From the NCBI GenBank assembly GCA_037953745.1, contig JBAKBP010004328.1, positions 62,001 through 126,000 on the forward strand: 64,000 nt of DNA, given 5' to 3'. Position 1 is the first letter of the stretch. Each line of letters starts with the position of its first letter. This document shows positions 23,106-34,140 of the stretch, one piece after another. Source of the stretch: Lithodes maja (lineage: Eukaryota; Arthropoda; Malacostraca; Decapoda; Lithodidae). The position numbers and the translations under genes are program-made. The notes beneath the pieces are model-generated. The model worked only from the letters and a program-made list of their open reading frames with translations, was not told the DNA's origin and searched no databases.

Positions 23106-23383
23106 GTGAGTTAATTTCACCATCTGGCAATGCATTTGATTTCAACGTGTTGTATATTTTATGTGTTGCTCAATGCTTTGGAGAACACTCTTCATCATCT
23201 TTGGGAGAAAACAAAATCAAATTATATTCAAATTAATTGAAATGGAAGGACATCAATTATTATACTGAACCATTGAAATTGAGAGGAAAATCATGTTAAA
23301 CGTAACTCATTCGGTGCACCGTAGGTTAACTGACCTACGGGCATGACTTACCTAGCTGCAATGACGGCCATTAGAGATGCGGT
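23106..23383 (+). other. Start of the proposed 24.8-kb intron
   Basis: The intron opens with GTGAGTTAATTT. This first part has no recognised element. An 8-bp hairpin (CCGTAGGT/ACCTACGG) is at about 23,322-23,343. The rest of the intron, to 47,906, is mostly transposons annotated separately. Confidence 0.5.
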
Positions 23384-23405
23384 ATGATACGAAAGGCTTT
23401 CCTTT

Positions 23406-24897
23406 CTACTTTGTCTTAAAGTGCTCTGTGAGAGGATGCTCCCCACACATGTGAACAATACTCAATACAAGGACACATTGTGCCCCTGTACAGAGCAAGA
23501 AGCTGAGCAGGGGTAAAGAACCCCTTGAGGCAGTTGAGCACACCCAGCTTCTCCGAGGCCACCTTAACAAGACTGGTAATATGGTTCTTCCAAGAGAGAG
23601 CAGAAGGAAAAGGGACACCAAGAATACTGAGAGAAGATGAAGGGTTGATTTTTGTGTTGTAGAAGAATAAGGGAAAGTCCGCTGGGAGTTCACGTCGGGT
23701 AGATAGATGGAGACATTGGGTTTTGGAAGCTTTAAAGGTAACAAGGTTTTCTCTGCCCCAATTTTAGATGGCAGTTAGATCAGAGGATAAGTGTTCTATG
23801 GCTTCATTACGTTTGATTTTGAGGGATTGCTGGCTGGGGCGTTCTGGGAAACTAATTGAATAGTGTAAGGTAGAGTTGTCTGCATATGAATGGATAGGAC
23901 TGGAGGTACAGTCGAGAAGATCATTTATGAAAATTAGAAAGAGAAGAGGAGATAGGACAGATCCCTGAGGAACACCGGAGTTGATATTATGAGGAAGTGA
24001 ACGATGGCCGTCCACAACCACAGCTATGGAACGACCAGAAAGGAAATTAGAGACAAAGGCACAGATGGAGGGATAGAAACCGAAGGAGGGTAGTTTAGAA
24101 ATTAGAGATTTGTGCCAGACTCTATCGAAGGCCTTCAATATGTCTAACGCAATAGGGAAGGTCTCACCGAAGTCCTGAAGGGAGGATGACCAAGAGTTAG
24201 TAAGATAAGAAAGAAGATCACCAGTAGAGCGACCCTTAAGGAAGCCATACTGGCGATCTGATAGTAGATTATGAGAAGAAGAATGCTTACGAAATTTGGT
24301 AGTAAGAATAGTATAAACAAATTTAGAGATACAAGAGATGAGATTAATTGGACGATAGTTGGAAGGTTGAGAGTGGTCACTCTTCTTTGGGACAGTTTGA
24401 ATGAGAGCAAACTTCCAGCAAGAATGGAAGACGTTAGAGGAGAGACAGAGACGAAAGAGTTTGCCTAGGCAGGGAGTCAGAACGGAAGCACAGTTTTTTA
24501 GTACAACAGGAGGAACACCATCCGGACCGTACGCCTTATTAGTATCAAGCTCAAAAAGGGTAAAAAGTACATCTCTAGAAGAGATTAGGATATTAGGCAT
24601 AAGTAGGAGAGAGGAGGGTGGAGAGGGAGGAAGAGCACCAGAATCATCCAAGGTTGAGTTTCTAGTGAAAGTTTGAGCGAAGAGTTCAGCTTTGTCAGAG
24701 GAAGAAGTGATGGTTGTGCCATCAGAGTGGAAAAGGGTAGGGAAAGATGAGAAAGACAAATTGTTGGAGAGGTTTTTGACTAGATGCCAGAAAGCTTGGG
24801 GAAGAGCTAGAGTTGGATAGTTCAGTGCATTTATTATTATTGAAAGAGTATTTGGCAAGTCTAAGAACAGATTTAGCTTGATTCCGCTCAGAAACAT
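23406..24897 (-). pseudogene. Jockey-type reverse transcriptase (LINE copy 2)
   Basis: The open frame 23,764-24,897 (377 codons) holds RT blocks: YGPDGVPPVVLKNC, PSNYRPINLISCISK, RQYGFLKGRSTGDLL, ALDILKAFDRVWHKSL, FVSNFLSGRSIAVVVDG, NSGVPQGSVLSPLLF and HSYADNSTLHY. The catalytic A-D-D is changed to A-D-N. The thumb region continues in another frame at 23,406-23,744 (a stop and a frameshift at about 23,750). Changed catalytic residue, frameshift and 3' truncation make this a dead copy. Confidence 0.8.
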
Positions 24898-25123
24898 AGG
24901 AAGAATGAGATTCTTGAGTTTTAAGGCGTCAGTACTGTTTGAATGCTTCTTCCGTATTGCTAACAGCAGTAGAACAAGCGTTAGTAAACCAAGATGTTTT
25001 TACATTAGTCTGAGAGAAAGAAGATGGAATGTATGCCTCCATGCCCGATAGGATGCGTTCAGCGGGGACCGATGGTCCCCAGCCATGGAAGCAAAAATCA
25101 GTCCATGGGAAATCAAAGAAGTA

Positions 25124-25872
25124 CTACTGGAGAGCCTGCCAGTCGGCAGTGCCAAAGTGCCACAACCGCCGCCGGCTGGGAGGATCGGGTGGCCGTACTG
25201 GAGAGATAGGACAGGTGACAGAGATAAGTTTATGGTCAGAGGAGCCCAAAGAAGAGAAAAGATAGACAGTATAAGAAGAAGGGTTAGAAGTTAGAAACAA
25301 GTCAAGAATATTGGGCCGATATCCGAAGCGATCCGGGATATGGGTGGGTTGCTGAGCTAACTGCTCTAGGTAATTTAGGATAGACAAGACGTAGGCTTGT
25401 TCACCAGGTTGGTCAGTAGTGTGAGCGGAGTGCCATTGGCGGTGGTGAACGTTGAAATCTCCTAAGATGGAGATTTCTGAGAAAGGAGAAATGGAAAGAA
25501 TGTGTTCCACTTTAGAGTTTAGATAGTCGAAGAACTTGGGAAAGTCGGTAGAGTTAGGGGAAAGATAGACAGCACAGAAATATTTAGTATGAGAATGATA
25601 GGATAGTTTGAGCCATAAAGTTGAGAATTCAGAGAAGTCAAAATCGGGAACACGAGAGCAAGTGAGTTTGTTGTGCAAGTATGCACAACATCCGCCTTTG
25701 ACTTTGAAACTAGGATAGAGAAAGTAGGAGAATACAGAGAAGGGGCTGCTGGCAGTTGCTTCAGACCCCTGCATTTCGGTGAGGAAAAAAATACCAGGTT
25801 TATAGGAAGAGAGATGGTGTTCTACAGAGTGAAAATTAGAGGAAAAGACGCAAATGTTGCAAAAGTTAATAG
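25124..25872 (-). pseudogene. Jockey-type AP endonuclease domain (LINE copy 2)
   Basis: The minus strand encodes a LINE endonuclease: TEMQGSEA near the start, SILGDFNVHHRQWH with the catalytic Asp/Asn, NYLEQLAQQPTHIPDR, PNILDLFLTSNP and SSDHKLISVTC with the conserved Asp-His. In active enzymes the T-E-x-x block supplies the metal-binding Glu, which is present here. Frameshifts occur near 25,775 and upstream. Downstream it connects to the RT frame through the DPPSRRRLWHF linker. Confidence 0.75.
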
Positions 25873-26441
25873 TAAAGGTCGTTGCACACTGACACGAAAG
25901 CCCCTCCAGGCGAGTTCCCGACTCAAAATTTCAGCCTGATACGGTGAATCGGCAAAATAATCGTAGATATCGTAATTTAGCCGTGGGTGACTCTCACGGT
26001 CCAAGCGACGTATCTGGGGTCGATACGAGATTTTGAGCTGTTCAAAAGCTTGTGGGAATCCCCCGGCAACTGTAAAAAATCGTCTGAGTCTGGTCTCCAT
26101 CACGAACTCGTCGTATCACAATCGTGTGGTCCGTATCAAAGACATATGGCCCGTAACAACGTCGTCTGGTGCGTCTGGTGCGTAAGCCTGCCGTGCGAAC
26201 CGAATGTAGGAAAAAAGGGCACCTGAAAAAAAAGGCACAGGAAAAAACGGCACCGGAAAAAAGGGCACTTGGAAAAAAACGCACAGAAAAAAATGGCGTA
26301 TTCTTCGGGGTAGGAAACAATTACATATTATGAAAAATTATCACTATATTGAGTAAGGCAAGTTTATTATCCAGGATTTATTCATGAATTACATATTATT
26401 GAAGAATTAAATAATGTAACTATATTTCTTTTACTTATTAA

Positions 26442-27460
26442 GAACATAAGAACATAAGAAACCGGAAATCTGCATAAGGGCGACCGGCTCACAAGAGGCA
26501 GATCCCATTCCCATCCAACCCATATCATTCTTGACTATCCAGTTTGCACTTGAAATTTTCCACCGTTCCTGAGCTAATCACTGCACTAGGCAATCTATTC
26601 CACACTTCTACAACTCTGTTCCCAAACCAGTGATTACCTATATTTTTTCTAAAGTGGAACATATCTAATTGGAAGCCATTTGAACGGGTTCTCTCATCGT
26701 ATTAAGCTTTAATACCTTATACATATTTCCCTTGTTGTTACCTTTCATCCACTTAAACGCCTCTATCATATCTCCTCTACATCTTCGTCTTTTAACCCTC
26801 ATCTAGCGGGGGGTTTTGGGCTATTTTGGGCATATTCAGGCCCTCCTGAATGATCAATCAAGTATCTGCATGAAAAGAAATGTATTCAGCAAAAAAATAG
26901 GCGCTACAAGCTTCAAAATGAGACCAGAACGAGCTACGTAGCACTTGTCGTTTTGATGCAGTGGTACCACCAACATGGGAGTTTAGCGTATAGCGGCATA
27001 TTTTTTCCAGCAACACTCACTACTGGCTACACTGCCGGCCTCTCGAGAACAGAGGGAGCATGAGTCAATGGGCGGCGGTAAGCCCTGGGTGTCGGTCGTG
27101 TGGCCTGCTGTGCTCCCGGCCATTTGCACTCGTTTTTAACCCTTTAAAAGCCTTAATAATGCTCCTAAATTGCTGCTTTTTAGATACGGACTTAAGTCGG
27201 GACCCGGTCTATAAGTGTTAATCGAGTTTGGGAGTGGGGTTGGTTGGTGGAGAGAACATAATAATAAATGCATGCCAAGGGTTCTCAGCCTCTCCTCATA
27301 TGACAAATGTCTAATATTGTGGATAATTTTCGTCTTTCTTCGTTTGGCTGCCTCCAGAGAGTCGATATCCATTCTATAATTTGGACACCAAAACTGAGCA
27401 GCGTAGTCCAAATGAGGTCTCACCAATGCTAAATATAGCTTCAAGATAACGTACTTCTAT
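26442..27460 (-). mobile_element. CR1-type LINE 3' fragment inside the Harbinger-like element
   Basis: The minus strand ends with TTCTTATGTTCTTATT-type octamers at 26,442-26,462, the CR1 tail. The preceding 3' region matches the CR1 copy at 17,262. The coding remnant shows ALVRPHLDYAAQFWCPNYR, YEERLRTLGMH (27,290-27,444) and, beyond an insertion, RRRCRGDMIEAFKWM (about 26,755-26,790). It is strongly 5' truncated and non-functional. Confidence 0.8.
26796..27265. mobile_element. Foreign block in the CR1 fragment, TTAACCC start (piggyBac-like?)
   Basis: This block interrupts the CR1 reading frame between LGMH and RRRC. It begins after TTAA (26,792-26,795) with CCCTCATCTAGCGGGG, resembling other TTAA-bordered ends in the window. 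The right edge is unclear: a TTAA at about 27,218 or a mutated site near 27,265. No ORF. Classification is tentative. Confidence 0.45.
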
Positions 27461-28230
27461 CTTGTGCTTTGATTACACTTACTTTCTATCTAACCTAAGC
27501 TAATCTAACCTAACCTATGGTGAGTACACTACCAGATGTATATAATTACAATATTGCATATTGCATCGAAACACGTTATACTGATATATTACTCCTTAGA
27601 CAACATTTGTTTATATGACATTTTTTTCCAGTGCCTTTTTTTCCTGTGCCTTTTTTTCCGGTGCCATTTTTTCCTGTGCCTTTTTTTCCGGTGCCTTTTT
27701 TTCCAAGTACCTTGCGGACCGTATCTCTTCCGTGCGGAAAATTGGCAACAGTCGAGTTGGCAACCGCTCGTCTAGCCTCAATCCGGTTGCACGTCTCACG
27801 GTGTCGATACGGTGTCGATACGGTGTCGATACGATTCTTCTGAGTTGTATCGCAGTCTTTTGGGTCGTATCTTTTCCATGGACTAGTCGTGTACCCTTCG
27901 CACGACTTTTCCTATCTTCTTCGTAGCATTCGTTTCTCCACCGTATCGGTATCGCTAGAGTCTTATCAAGTCGTGTGGAGGAGATGCGGTAGAGATACGA
28001 CTCTAACGATGCCAGCCATTTTCGCCGCGATCTCTGGTAAATTCGACAGGATTTGTATGTGTCGTGGGTGTTCGTGCCAGTTTTGAAGGGGCTGTCGTCT
28101 CAGTGTGCAACGACCTTAAGAGTGACAGGCCGTGGTCCAGAGCATTTAGAGGGGTCGTCCGGGGAAGGCCGGGCGGGCGTGGGGGCATTAATGGTTCCCC
28201 CCCACCCGCCCTGGGGACTCCGAGGCTGGG

Positions 28231-28967
28231 CGTATGTTCATCATGATATTTTGTTTATAAATTTTGATGTGGAAGAATGAAGTGTGGTGTGCATGTTTAG
28301 TGTAGTGAAGTGCATAGGAGGAGGAGGTGTTTGTGAGAGCTAGCTGTGTAAGTGAGGCACAAAGGAAATCAGTAAGAGAGGCCAAGCAAATGAAACAGGA
28401 GTTCCAGCGACTCATTATCAAATGCCTATATCCTCTCCTGGGTCTAGCCCTGCTCGATTGGTGCCTACAATCTCCCCCAATAAATGTCGCAATGTAAGTG
28501 TGCATACATATTGCATACATTTGATCTATCTAGATCTAGTTTCAATATTATATAGTTTACGTTTATGTATATATTCATTAAACATTATTATACTGTAAAT
28601 GTATGTTTGTGTTTTTGTTCTGTTTATATGTGTGTGTACGTGAGCAAATGTATGTATGAATGCATTTTAGCATCCCCCCCCCCCTTTCCTCTTGTGTGTG
28701 TGTGTATGCGCGTATGTTTGCATACACTGTATGTGCTGTGTAAAACCTAAAAAAGTAACACCTTATTTTGTAAACATTTGTATGACATTTTCTTGCCTAC
28801 CATTTCATTTATTTTTATTTTCATGTTAATGCCGATCCTTTTTTTGGCCGGTCTTGGCAAATTGTATCAAATTATATATAAAATAACAATTATAATGTGT
28901 TGATGTTGAAGCTTTAGGTATTGAGTTATTTATATTCATCCCCTATGATAATAATACTATTACCAAG
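28231..28967. other. Unassigned DNA in the intron
   Basis: No recognised gene. There are (GT)n-rich stretches near 28,625-28,735 and a poly(C) run near 28,675-28,685. Confidence 0.35.
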
Positions 28968-29192
28968 TTGCTTGATTATATTATAGGAAAAAACTCTCAG
29001 GCAAAAAATAATATTGAATTTTCTTATAACATATGTTCTGACCATATACCGATATCAACAATTGTTTTTATAGATTGTATGGATGGATGTCAGAGTGCAT
29101 ACAATTATGCCAAGAATAATACAGATGTATATTACATAAATGTTAATGATGCACACAATATTGAGAACAACGTAAATAATAATATAAGTTAA
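28968..29192 (+). pseudogene. Possible LINE endonuclease fragment
   Basis: A 74-codon AT-rich frame starts LLDYIIGKN and continues ICSDHIPISTIVF. The L-D-Y-I and S-D-H-x-P pair at this spacing is the end of an AP-type endonuclease in LINE ORF2. The remainder is Asn-rich and unlike RT. It is a short remnant at best. Confidence 0.45.
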
Positions 29193-29575
29193 TTATTTGA
29201 GAGGCATGCTTTACAGTGACGTTGCTAATTGCCATAGAATTTAAGAAAAGTTATTAAATTCTAAGGTATTCTTTGTTTTAATATAAACATTCACGAGTGA
29301 GGAAAGATATATAAAATGTATTTCTACTGTATATAAACACCATATGAAGAAGAGCACTTTATTGACAACGTTTCGGATTAGCTTCTTCAGGTCACTAGCA
29401 TAAACGTGATTAGGGCTTTGGGTGCATTAACCCTTCCAGCCCCAGAGAGTTCCATTGGACGTGAATAAATGTGCTTGCATACACAGGCAGACAGGTAAAA
29501 ACAAGGTATAAATTGTACAAATTCAAACGTACACCTACACACACACACATTAAACAGCACAAGAACATGTACAGT
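29193..29575. other. Unassigned DNA with ACGTTTCGG/CTTCTTCAGG motif
   Basis: Around 29,365-29,392 the text CAACGTTTCGGATTAGC, then TTCTTCAGGTC, resembles a motif seen at the ends of Penelope-like elements in invertebrates, but no RT or GIY-YIG frame accompanies it. Nothing else supported. Confidence 0.3.
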
Positions 29576-29660
29576 ACAATTATGCTAGCTAATAATATTA
29601 GCTAGCATAATTGTATTGGGAAATGTTGAACACATATTATGCGTTCAACATTTCCCAATA
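29576..29660. repeat. Two adjacent perfect 18-bp hairpins
   Basis: Hairpin 1 has arms 29,576-29,593 and 29,597-29,614 (ACAATTATGCTAGCTAAT and complement, 3-base loop). Hairpin 2 has arms 29,614-29,631 and 29,643-29,660 (TATTGGGAAATGTTGAAC and complement, 11-base loop). They share base 29,614. Perfect pairing implies recent origin or selection; function unknown. Confidence 0.9.
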
Positions 29661-30088
29661 ATTGGAGGTATGGTTCTGTCCTCGAATATTATCACTTCTT
29701 ATGTAGACATTGATTAAAAAATATTAACACAATTACGAGTAGGAACTTCAAATACTATAATGTTTTCTTCGATTGAAATAGTATTAATATAAATAGTATG
29801 ATTTTTGGTTTTTATCAACAAGTAAGCCCACCATGACATCTTCCACTGTATGATTGCAATGATTTAACAATGTATACTGCCACAGAACCTACTCTATCAT
29901 ATCTTTCATCTATTAACTTATCTTCTACTATAAACACATTATATTAGATATATGAAATCATAATACTGATCTGCTAAAGAGCGTTCAATATTAATATGTT
30001 TTCTTGAAGAACAGCAATTGTATGAACATATATTATTCAATTCCATGTTAGATTATTATCATATATGTAACCTATTAAATCTCAAACT

Positions 30089-30095
<7 letters not shown>
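29661..30095. other. AT-rich intron DNA, nothing recognised
   Basis: No coding potential, repeats or RNA gene recognised in this AT-rich stretch. Confidence 0.4.
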
Positions 30096-30187
<92 letters not shown>

Positions 30188-30191
30188 ATAT
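30096..30191. repeat. (TA)n microsatellite, insertion target of the LTR element
   Basis: Pure alternating TA followed by TTTATATAATAT. The LTR retrotransposon begins at 30,192, and its other end at 46,746 is again followed by ATAT-rich DNA, so the element appears to have entered a TA array (a 4-bp ATAT duplication fits but is weak evidence in such sequence). Confidence 0.9.
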
Positions 30192-31872
30192 TGTCACAAT
30201 GACCAGGGTCTATAGGGTCTTTTAGGAGTAACTAGACGGTAATGGCGCCTAGCTGTCTTTAGATGCAGCTGTGCCAAGTATTATTCGAAAGACCTGGTAT
30301 TGTGAGTTTCACTCCGATACCCTTCCAATTACACATGACTAGTTTTGCTGTGCCTCTAAGCATTTTTGTCTCAATTAACATTTGTGTAGAATGAGCCCAT
30401 AGAGTGTTATCAGTTTCGTCTAACCAGTTAGTTAAGCGGCAACGTGTAGTTTGCTAGCTAGTGTGGCTGGCAAGGGAGGTGTTGAAAGATCGTTGCTCTT
30501 GCCTCGCGGGAGGTAAGGTTGCTAAGCAACATGTTTATTTAATTATGTGATCATTGCAAGTTCAGTTGTGTTACAATATAAAGATGTAATTTATTTTACC
30601 TGCCACGCTGTTTTAGTCAATATGTTAACACAGGAATATTTTAGTAAAGTTATTCTTATGAAGTGTCTTAGTCTTATCATATTGTGTGGTGAGATATTGC
30701 AACCCTTGAGTTTGAGCCTGGCTCCCGCTAGCTTGCAGCCTTGCAAGTTGCAACGCCAGGCCCCCTCATTCTCTCGTGGGCGGCCAGACAGTATAGGTGG
30801 TGGTAGCTCTCTCTTGTGGCACACCCATCAGTCTGCCCCCCTTTGTTTGTCCTTGCTTGCATAATAGTAACGTAACGTAATTAACAGAGAATCCTAGACA
30901 TTCATTTCTTCTTTTAATTATCTTTATCCTCTGATCAGCATTTTATTATAATTCCCTTTGTTTTATACATTCTGCACCTCCGGTGGCTGCCTTCGGAATT
31001 CGTGATAGGGAAGAGCTGGGAGGTTTGCCGGGGTCCTTACTAATAAGCACTGTTAATCCCATAGACAGTCCACACACACACACATCCATAACCCCTACAT
31101 ATTTTTCCCAGTGTTCGTGCTTAGGACCCGGTAACAACCTTGACGGTTCTGCCCCAGCACTTGTGTGTTCCCTATCTCGGGTTTCGAACTGAGGCAACGG
31201 AGTGTTTAATATTAATTAGGAATCCACATTCAGTCTGGAACCCCCCCATAGTTAAGTGAGTGTGGGAGGTGGACTCTAAGAGTTCATTGTTTGGGCGGTA
31301 ACTCACTGGGGGGCCCAGGTTGAAGCAGGATATACTGGTGTGATATTAGAGGTGGTCAGGGCAACTTGTTTCCACTAATATCACCCCGAGGTTAGTAGTC
31401 ATATTAGGACACTGCCTTGTATTGTTAGCTCATTATATGTATGCAATATTATTATGTGCAACTCTCTTGGGTTGAGAGTGGATTACCGTTGGCTGGTTTG
31501 CGCACGGTTTAGTACTGTCGAGGGCGCGCATAGCCTGTTATGCTCGAAGTACACCTGCACTCTTGTTTCTTTGATGTCTGCTGGTAGCCTATATGTATTT
31601 AACTGTTTTGATTATCCAACCCAACAATGCTACTCCCGGTGTTGGTTTCGAGTTCTCGTAGCTAGTAAGTTACATGATTATTTCTGTTCTACTTATTATT
31701 CAGAATAGGAGCAGGGCAGTGTGCACCTTAAGCCCTGAGAAGAACCTGGAAGCGTTCAAAGTGCTCTTACCTGTTGCGTTGTGGTGTTGTTTGGTAGAGA
31801 GACAAGGTGCATTTCCATTAGTAATTATTTTCGTATACCGTCTCTAAACAACTGAGGGCCAGATGCGTAACA
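30192..31872 (+). repeat. 5' LTR of the Gmr1-like element
   Basis: About 1.68 kb, beginning TGTCACAATGACC and ending GCGTAACA (TG...CA). It is nearly identical to the non-inserted parts of 43,683-46,746. It contains the intact site AGTTAGTTAAGCGG at 30,427-30,440 that is occupied in the other LTR, and a 15-base duplication (TTGCAGCCTTGCAAG region, about 30,731-30,755) that the 3' LTR lacks. Promoter elements were not assigned. Confidence 0.85.
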
Positions 31873-31892
31873 GTGGCGACCTTGCCTAGGAT
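31873..31892 (+). promoter_or_regulatory. Probable primer-binding site
   Basis: GTGGCGACCTTGCCTAGG directly follows the LTR terminal CA. TGGCGACC just inside the 5' LTR is the usual style of a tRNA 3'-end complement in Ty3/gypsy elements. I cannot name the primer tRNA. Confidence 0.65.
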
Positions 31893-31980
31893 AATCAGAA
31901 TAGCACCAGCAGTATTAACAAGATTTATTTTGATCAGAGGATTTTTTTTTTAAATAGGTGTCTAGCATTTATATTTTATT

Positions 31981-33683
31981 ATGTCTGAACAACAAGCAAG
32001 AGAGGAGGGGGAGAGTGTCGTGCCGTTGCATATTACCAGTGAGGAGGATGCGAGATGTTCCTTCGGAGTTCTCCAGAATGGGAACAGATGCAGTTGAGAA
32101 GGGTGGAGGAATTGAGGTTGATAGCATCAGTGTTGGGAGTAGAGGGGTCTCTTCTTACCACGAGGGAAGCATGTTGGCAGTATATATGGCAGTATTATTA
32201 TGATGTTCGAGAGGAGGCTGAGCCAACAACTGTGCCGGCAGGAGGCTATAATTATCACACCTGCACGCTCTCCGCCGCGCACACCCAGACCTTTTAATGA
32301 GAGCGTAACGTCTTCCCAGTTTACATGTCCTACTGTTGTTCCCCCGTTGTTGCCTGACGTGCCCCCTGGTGTGCCCCAACTTACTCAACCCCATTTTTAT
32401 CCTTTACACTCTACTCCTGCCGCTGGCTGGGCGGAACAGAACCAGGTTACACCTCCCCCCCCCCCCCCCCCCCCATTTATCCCAGCCGGACTTTCTACGA
32501 TTCAGCCACGTTACCGTCCCGCTTATGTTCCTACACCACCCCCTACTTTTGCCCCGGTAGGGCTATCGAGTGATGCTCTAGTACAACTAGAGTTGAAGAA
32601 ATTGGAAATGCAGGAGAAAAGAGAAGAGAGAGAGATGCAGGAGAGGTTAGAAACACAGAGAATGACAATGGAGTTACAAAGAACCAAAGTTGAGGTAGAC
32701 AGGGGTAAGTACACAAGGGGACAAGTGGGCACGGTACACAGGGAGGAATCTAGCGAGTTAAAGTTGTCTCGTAGCCTGAAGCTCGTTCCCGCTTTTGACG
32801 AGGAAAAAGTAACTGAATGGTTCCAGCGATTTGAAAAGAAAGCACGGGAGTTCGAGTGGCAACGGGAACGCTGGGCGGCATTGGTGGCAAATGTTCTCGA
32901 GGGAAAAGCGCTCGAGGCATATGATAGGATGTCAGTGGAGGACTTAGCAGAGTATGATAATTAAAGCAGGCTATCCTTAAGGCTTATGAACTCAGACCAG
33001 AAGCCTATCGCCTTAAATTTCGTAATGCAAGGAAGAAGCCTAATCATACTCATGTTGAGTTTGCTAAGTACCTCCGTGATTGTTTGTCACGTTGGCTTTT
33101 GAGTGAAAATGTAACAAATTTAAATGAGGCAATTGAGCTTTTCCTGCTAGAACACTTTACCAACAATGTCGACATAGAGATATGCCAAAATATCCGTGAG
33201 AAGCGCCCCGGCAAGCTGTCTGATGCTGCCGTGTTGGCAACCAAGGGTTTTACTGATCGTGCCAGATATGCCCCCCCCACGACTGCACGTGACGAGAAGT
33301 ACCGAGCAGGTGGAAGCGGAGGGTACAGTAATAGTGGCCCTGGTCCCACACGTATTAATAACGGTGGAGACAGACCAAAATCACCAAATTCAGCCCGACC
33401 TGATTCCAGTGTTGTTAGGTGTTATGGGTGTAAACAGACCAGACATATTAAACCAAACTGTCCCCAGGCAAAGTTTTCTGCAGCGCTTGCTAAGCCTCTG
33501 TCGTTAGTGGTTGGTATCCAGGGAGGAGGGGATGAACCTTTGTTACCGAGGTTGGAGGCAGACCGAAGGGTGAAGCATGGGGTGCCAACGGCTGTGGCAC
33601 AGCCTGCCCCCGACAAAGTGTCTCAACTAGGTACCATTACAGGTCCAGAAGCCTCGCTCGCTTGGTTCATGAGGGTGAAGTAG
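31981..33683 (+). pseudogene. Gag with SCAN-like capsid segment and CCHC knuckle, frameshifted
   Basis: The likely start is ATG at 31,981, with a frameshift soon after (the related frame runs on at 32,055-32,297). The main open part 32,200-32,964 has Pro-rich sequence including a poly(C) run, a Glu/Arg-rich coiled-coil (LELKKLEMQEKREEREMQE) and a capsid-like FDEEKVTEWFQRFEK. A one-base shift at about 32,960 moves to a frame holding ILKAYELRPEAYRLKFR and EFAKYLRDCLSRWL, very like SCAN domains, which are thought to derive from Gmr1-type gag. A zinc knuckle CYGC-x4-H-x4-C lies near 33,419-33,460. Gag would package the element RNA. Confidence 0.8.
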
Positions 33684-34140
33684 AGCTGTGTGGGAAGGTG
33701 TATCCAGTCAAAGTTCTTAGGGATTCGGGAGCTAAGCAGTCCCATGTGTTTGAACTTGACGGGGAAGCCGATAAAATCTGACGAGTTTGTGTTATGTCGA
33801 GGTGTAAACACTGAGTCCTGTTATAGCCTCGTTCATATTCATCTTAGGTGTCTTGTAGTCACGGCGACGGCGAAAGTAGCGGTCGTGGACACATTACCTG
33901 TGGAGGGGATTGATTTTCTGCTTGGAGCAGATATATCAGGGAGTAGAGTCTTTCCACCTCCGGTAGTTGTGTCGGAGCAGGTACAGCCGGAGGAGAGGAA
34001 CAAGGAGGCTAAGAATCTGCCTCCCGATTTGTCTCCGGTGTGTGCGGGCATGAGAACTATGGCCCAGGTTGCACAGCCGGAGGAATTGTTTGGGGAGGAG
34101 ATAGATCTGATCGAGGGGATGTGCAGTAATGAATCTGCAT
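33684..34140 (+). pseudogene. Retrotransposon aspartic protease remnant
   Basis: One frame shows VLRDSGAKQSHVF (active-site D-S-G, about 33,711-33,760). A second frame (33,690-34,394) shows LPVEGIDFLLGADISGSRV, the usual second half of gypsy proteases. The two halves are joined only across a frameshift at about 33,770. It would process the Gag-Pol polyprotein. Non-functional as read. Confidence 0.75.

Larger units (their letters stand above)
25876..28116. mobile_element. PIF/Harbinger-like non-autonomous TIR element, TAA target duplication
   Basis: The ends are AGGTCGTTGCACACTGA and its inverse (GTGTGCAACGACCT at 28,103-28,116), flanked by TAA on both sides (25,873-25,875; 28,117-28,119). 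A 3-bp TWA duplication is typical of PIF/Harbinger. Inside, each arm holds arrays of A- or T-homopolymers alternating with GGCAC(C/A)-type words (26,214-26,290 and 27,625-27,705) in inverted relation, and CGGTGTCGATA is repeated three times near 27,797-27,832. No transposase is visible. About 1.0 kb of CR1 sequence is inserted in its middle. Confidence 0.75.
23384..28230 (-). mobile_element. Jockey-type LINE, copy 2, split by a Harbinger-like element
   Basis: The minus-strand LINE carries endonuclease and RT, truncated at its 3' end within the conserved ERKAFR-I region (23,384). Upstream of the endonuclease the coding frame is interrupted at 25,873-28,119 by a TIR element. Removing that element and one TAA rejoins a frame reading through PVTL and TINFCN. 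The 5' limit near 28,230 is approximate. This copy has the longest endonuclease of its family in the window and matches copies at 20,696, 46,838, 58,618 and 60,945. Confidence 0.8.

Noticed and set aside
29340..29400. Penelope-like element end
   Set aside because: Only a short CAACGTTTCGG...CTTCTTCAGG motif matches. No RT, GIY-YIG or paired repeat was found nearby.
31454..31708. 84-codon frame repeated at 46,328-46,582 as a conserved protein
   Set aside because: The two copies are the paired LTRs, so similarity reflects LTR identity and not protein conservation.
32200..32330. Host gene start in the gag leader
   Set aside because: Sequence directly follows the LTR and primer-binding site and runs into the coiled-coil and SCAN-like gag. 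It belongs to the retrotransposon.
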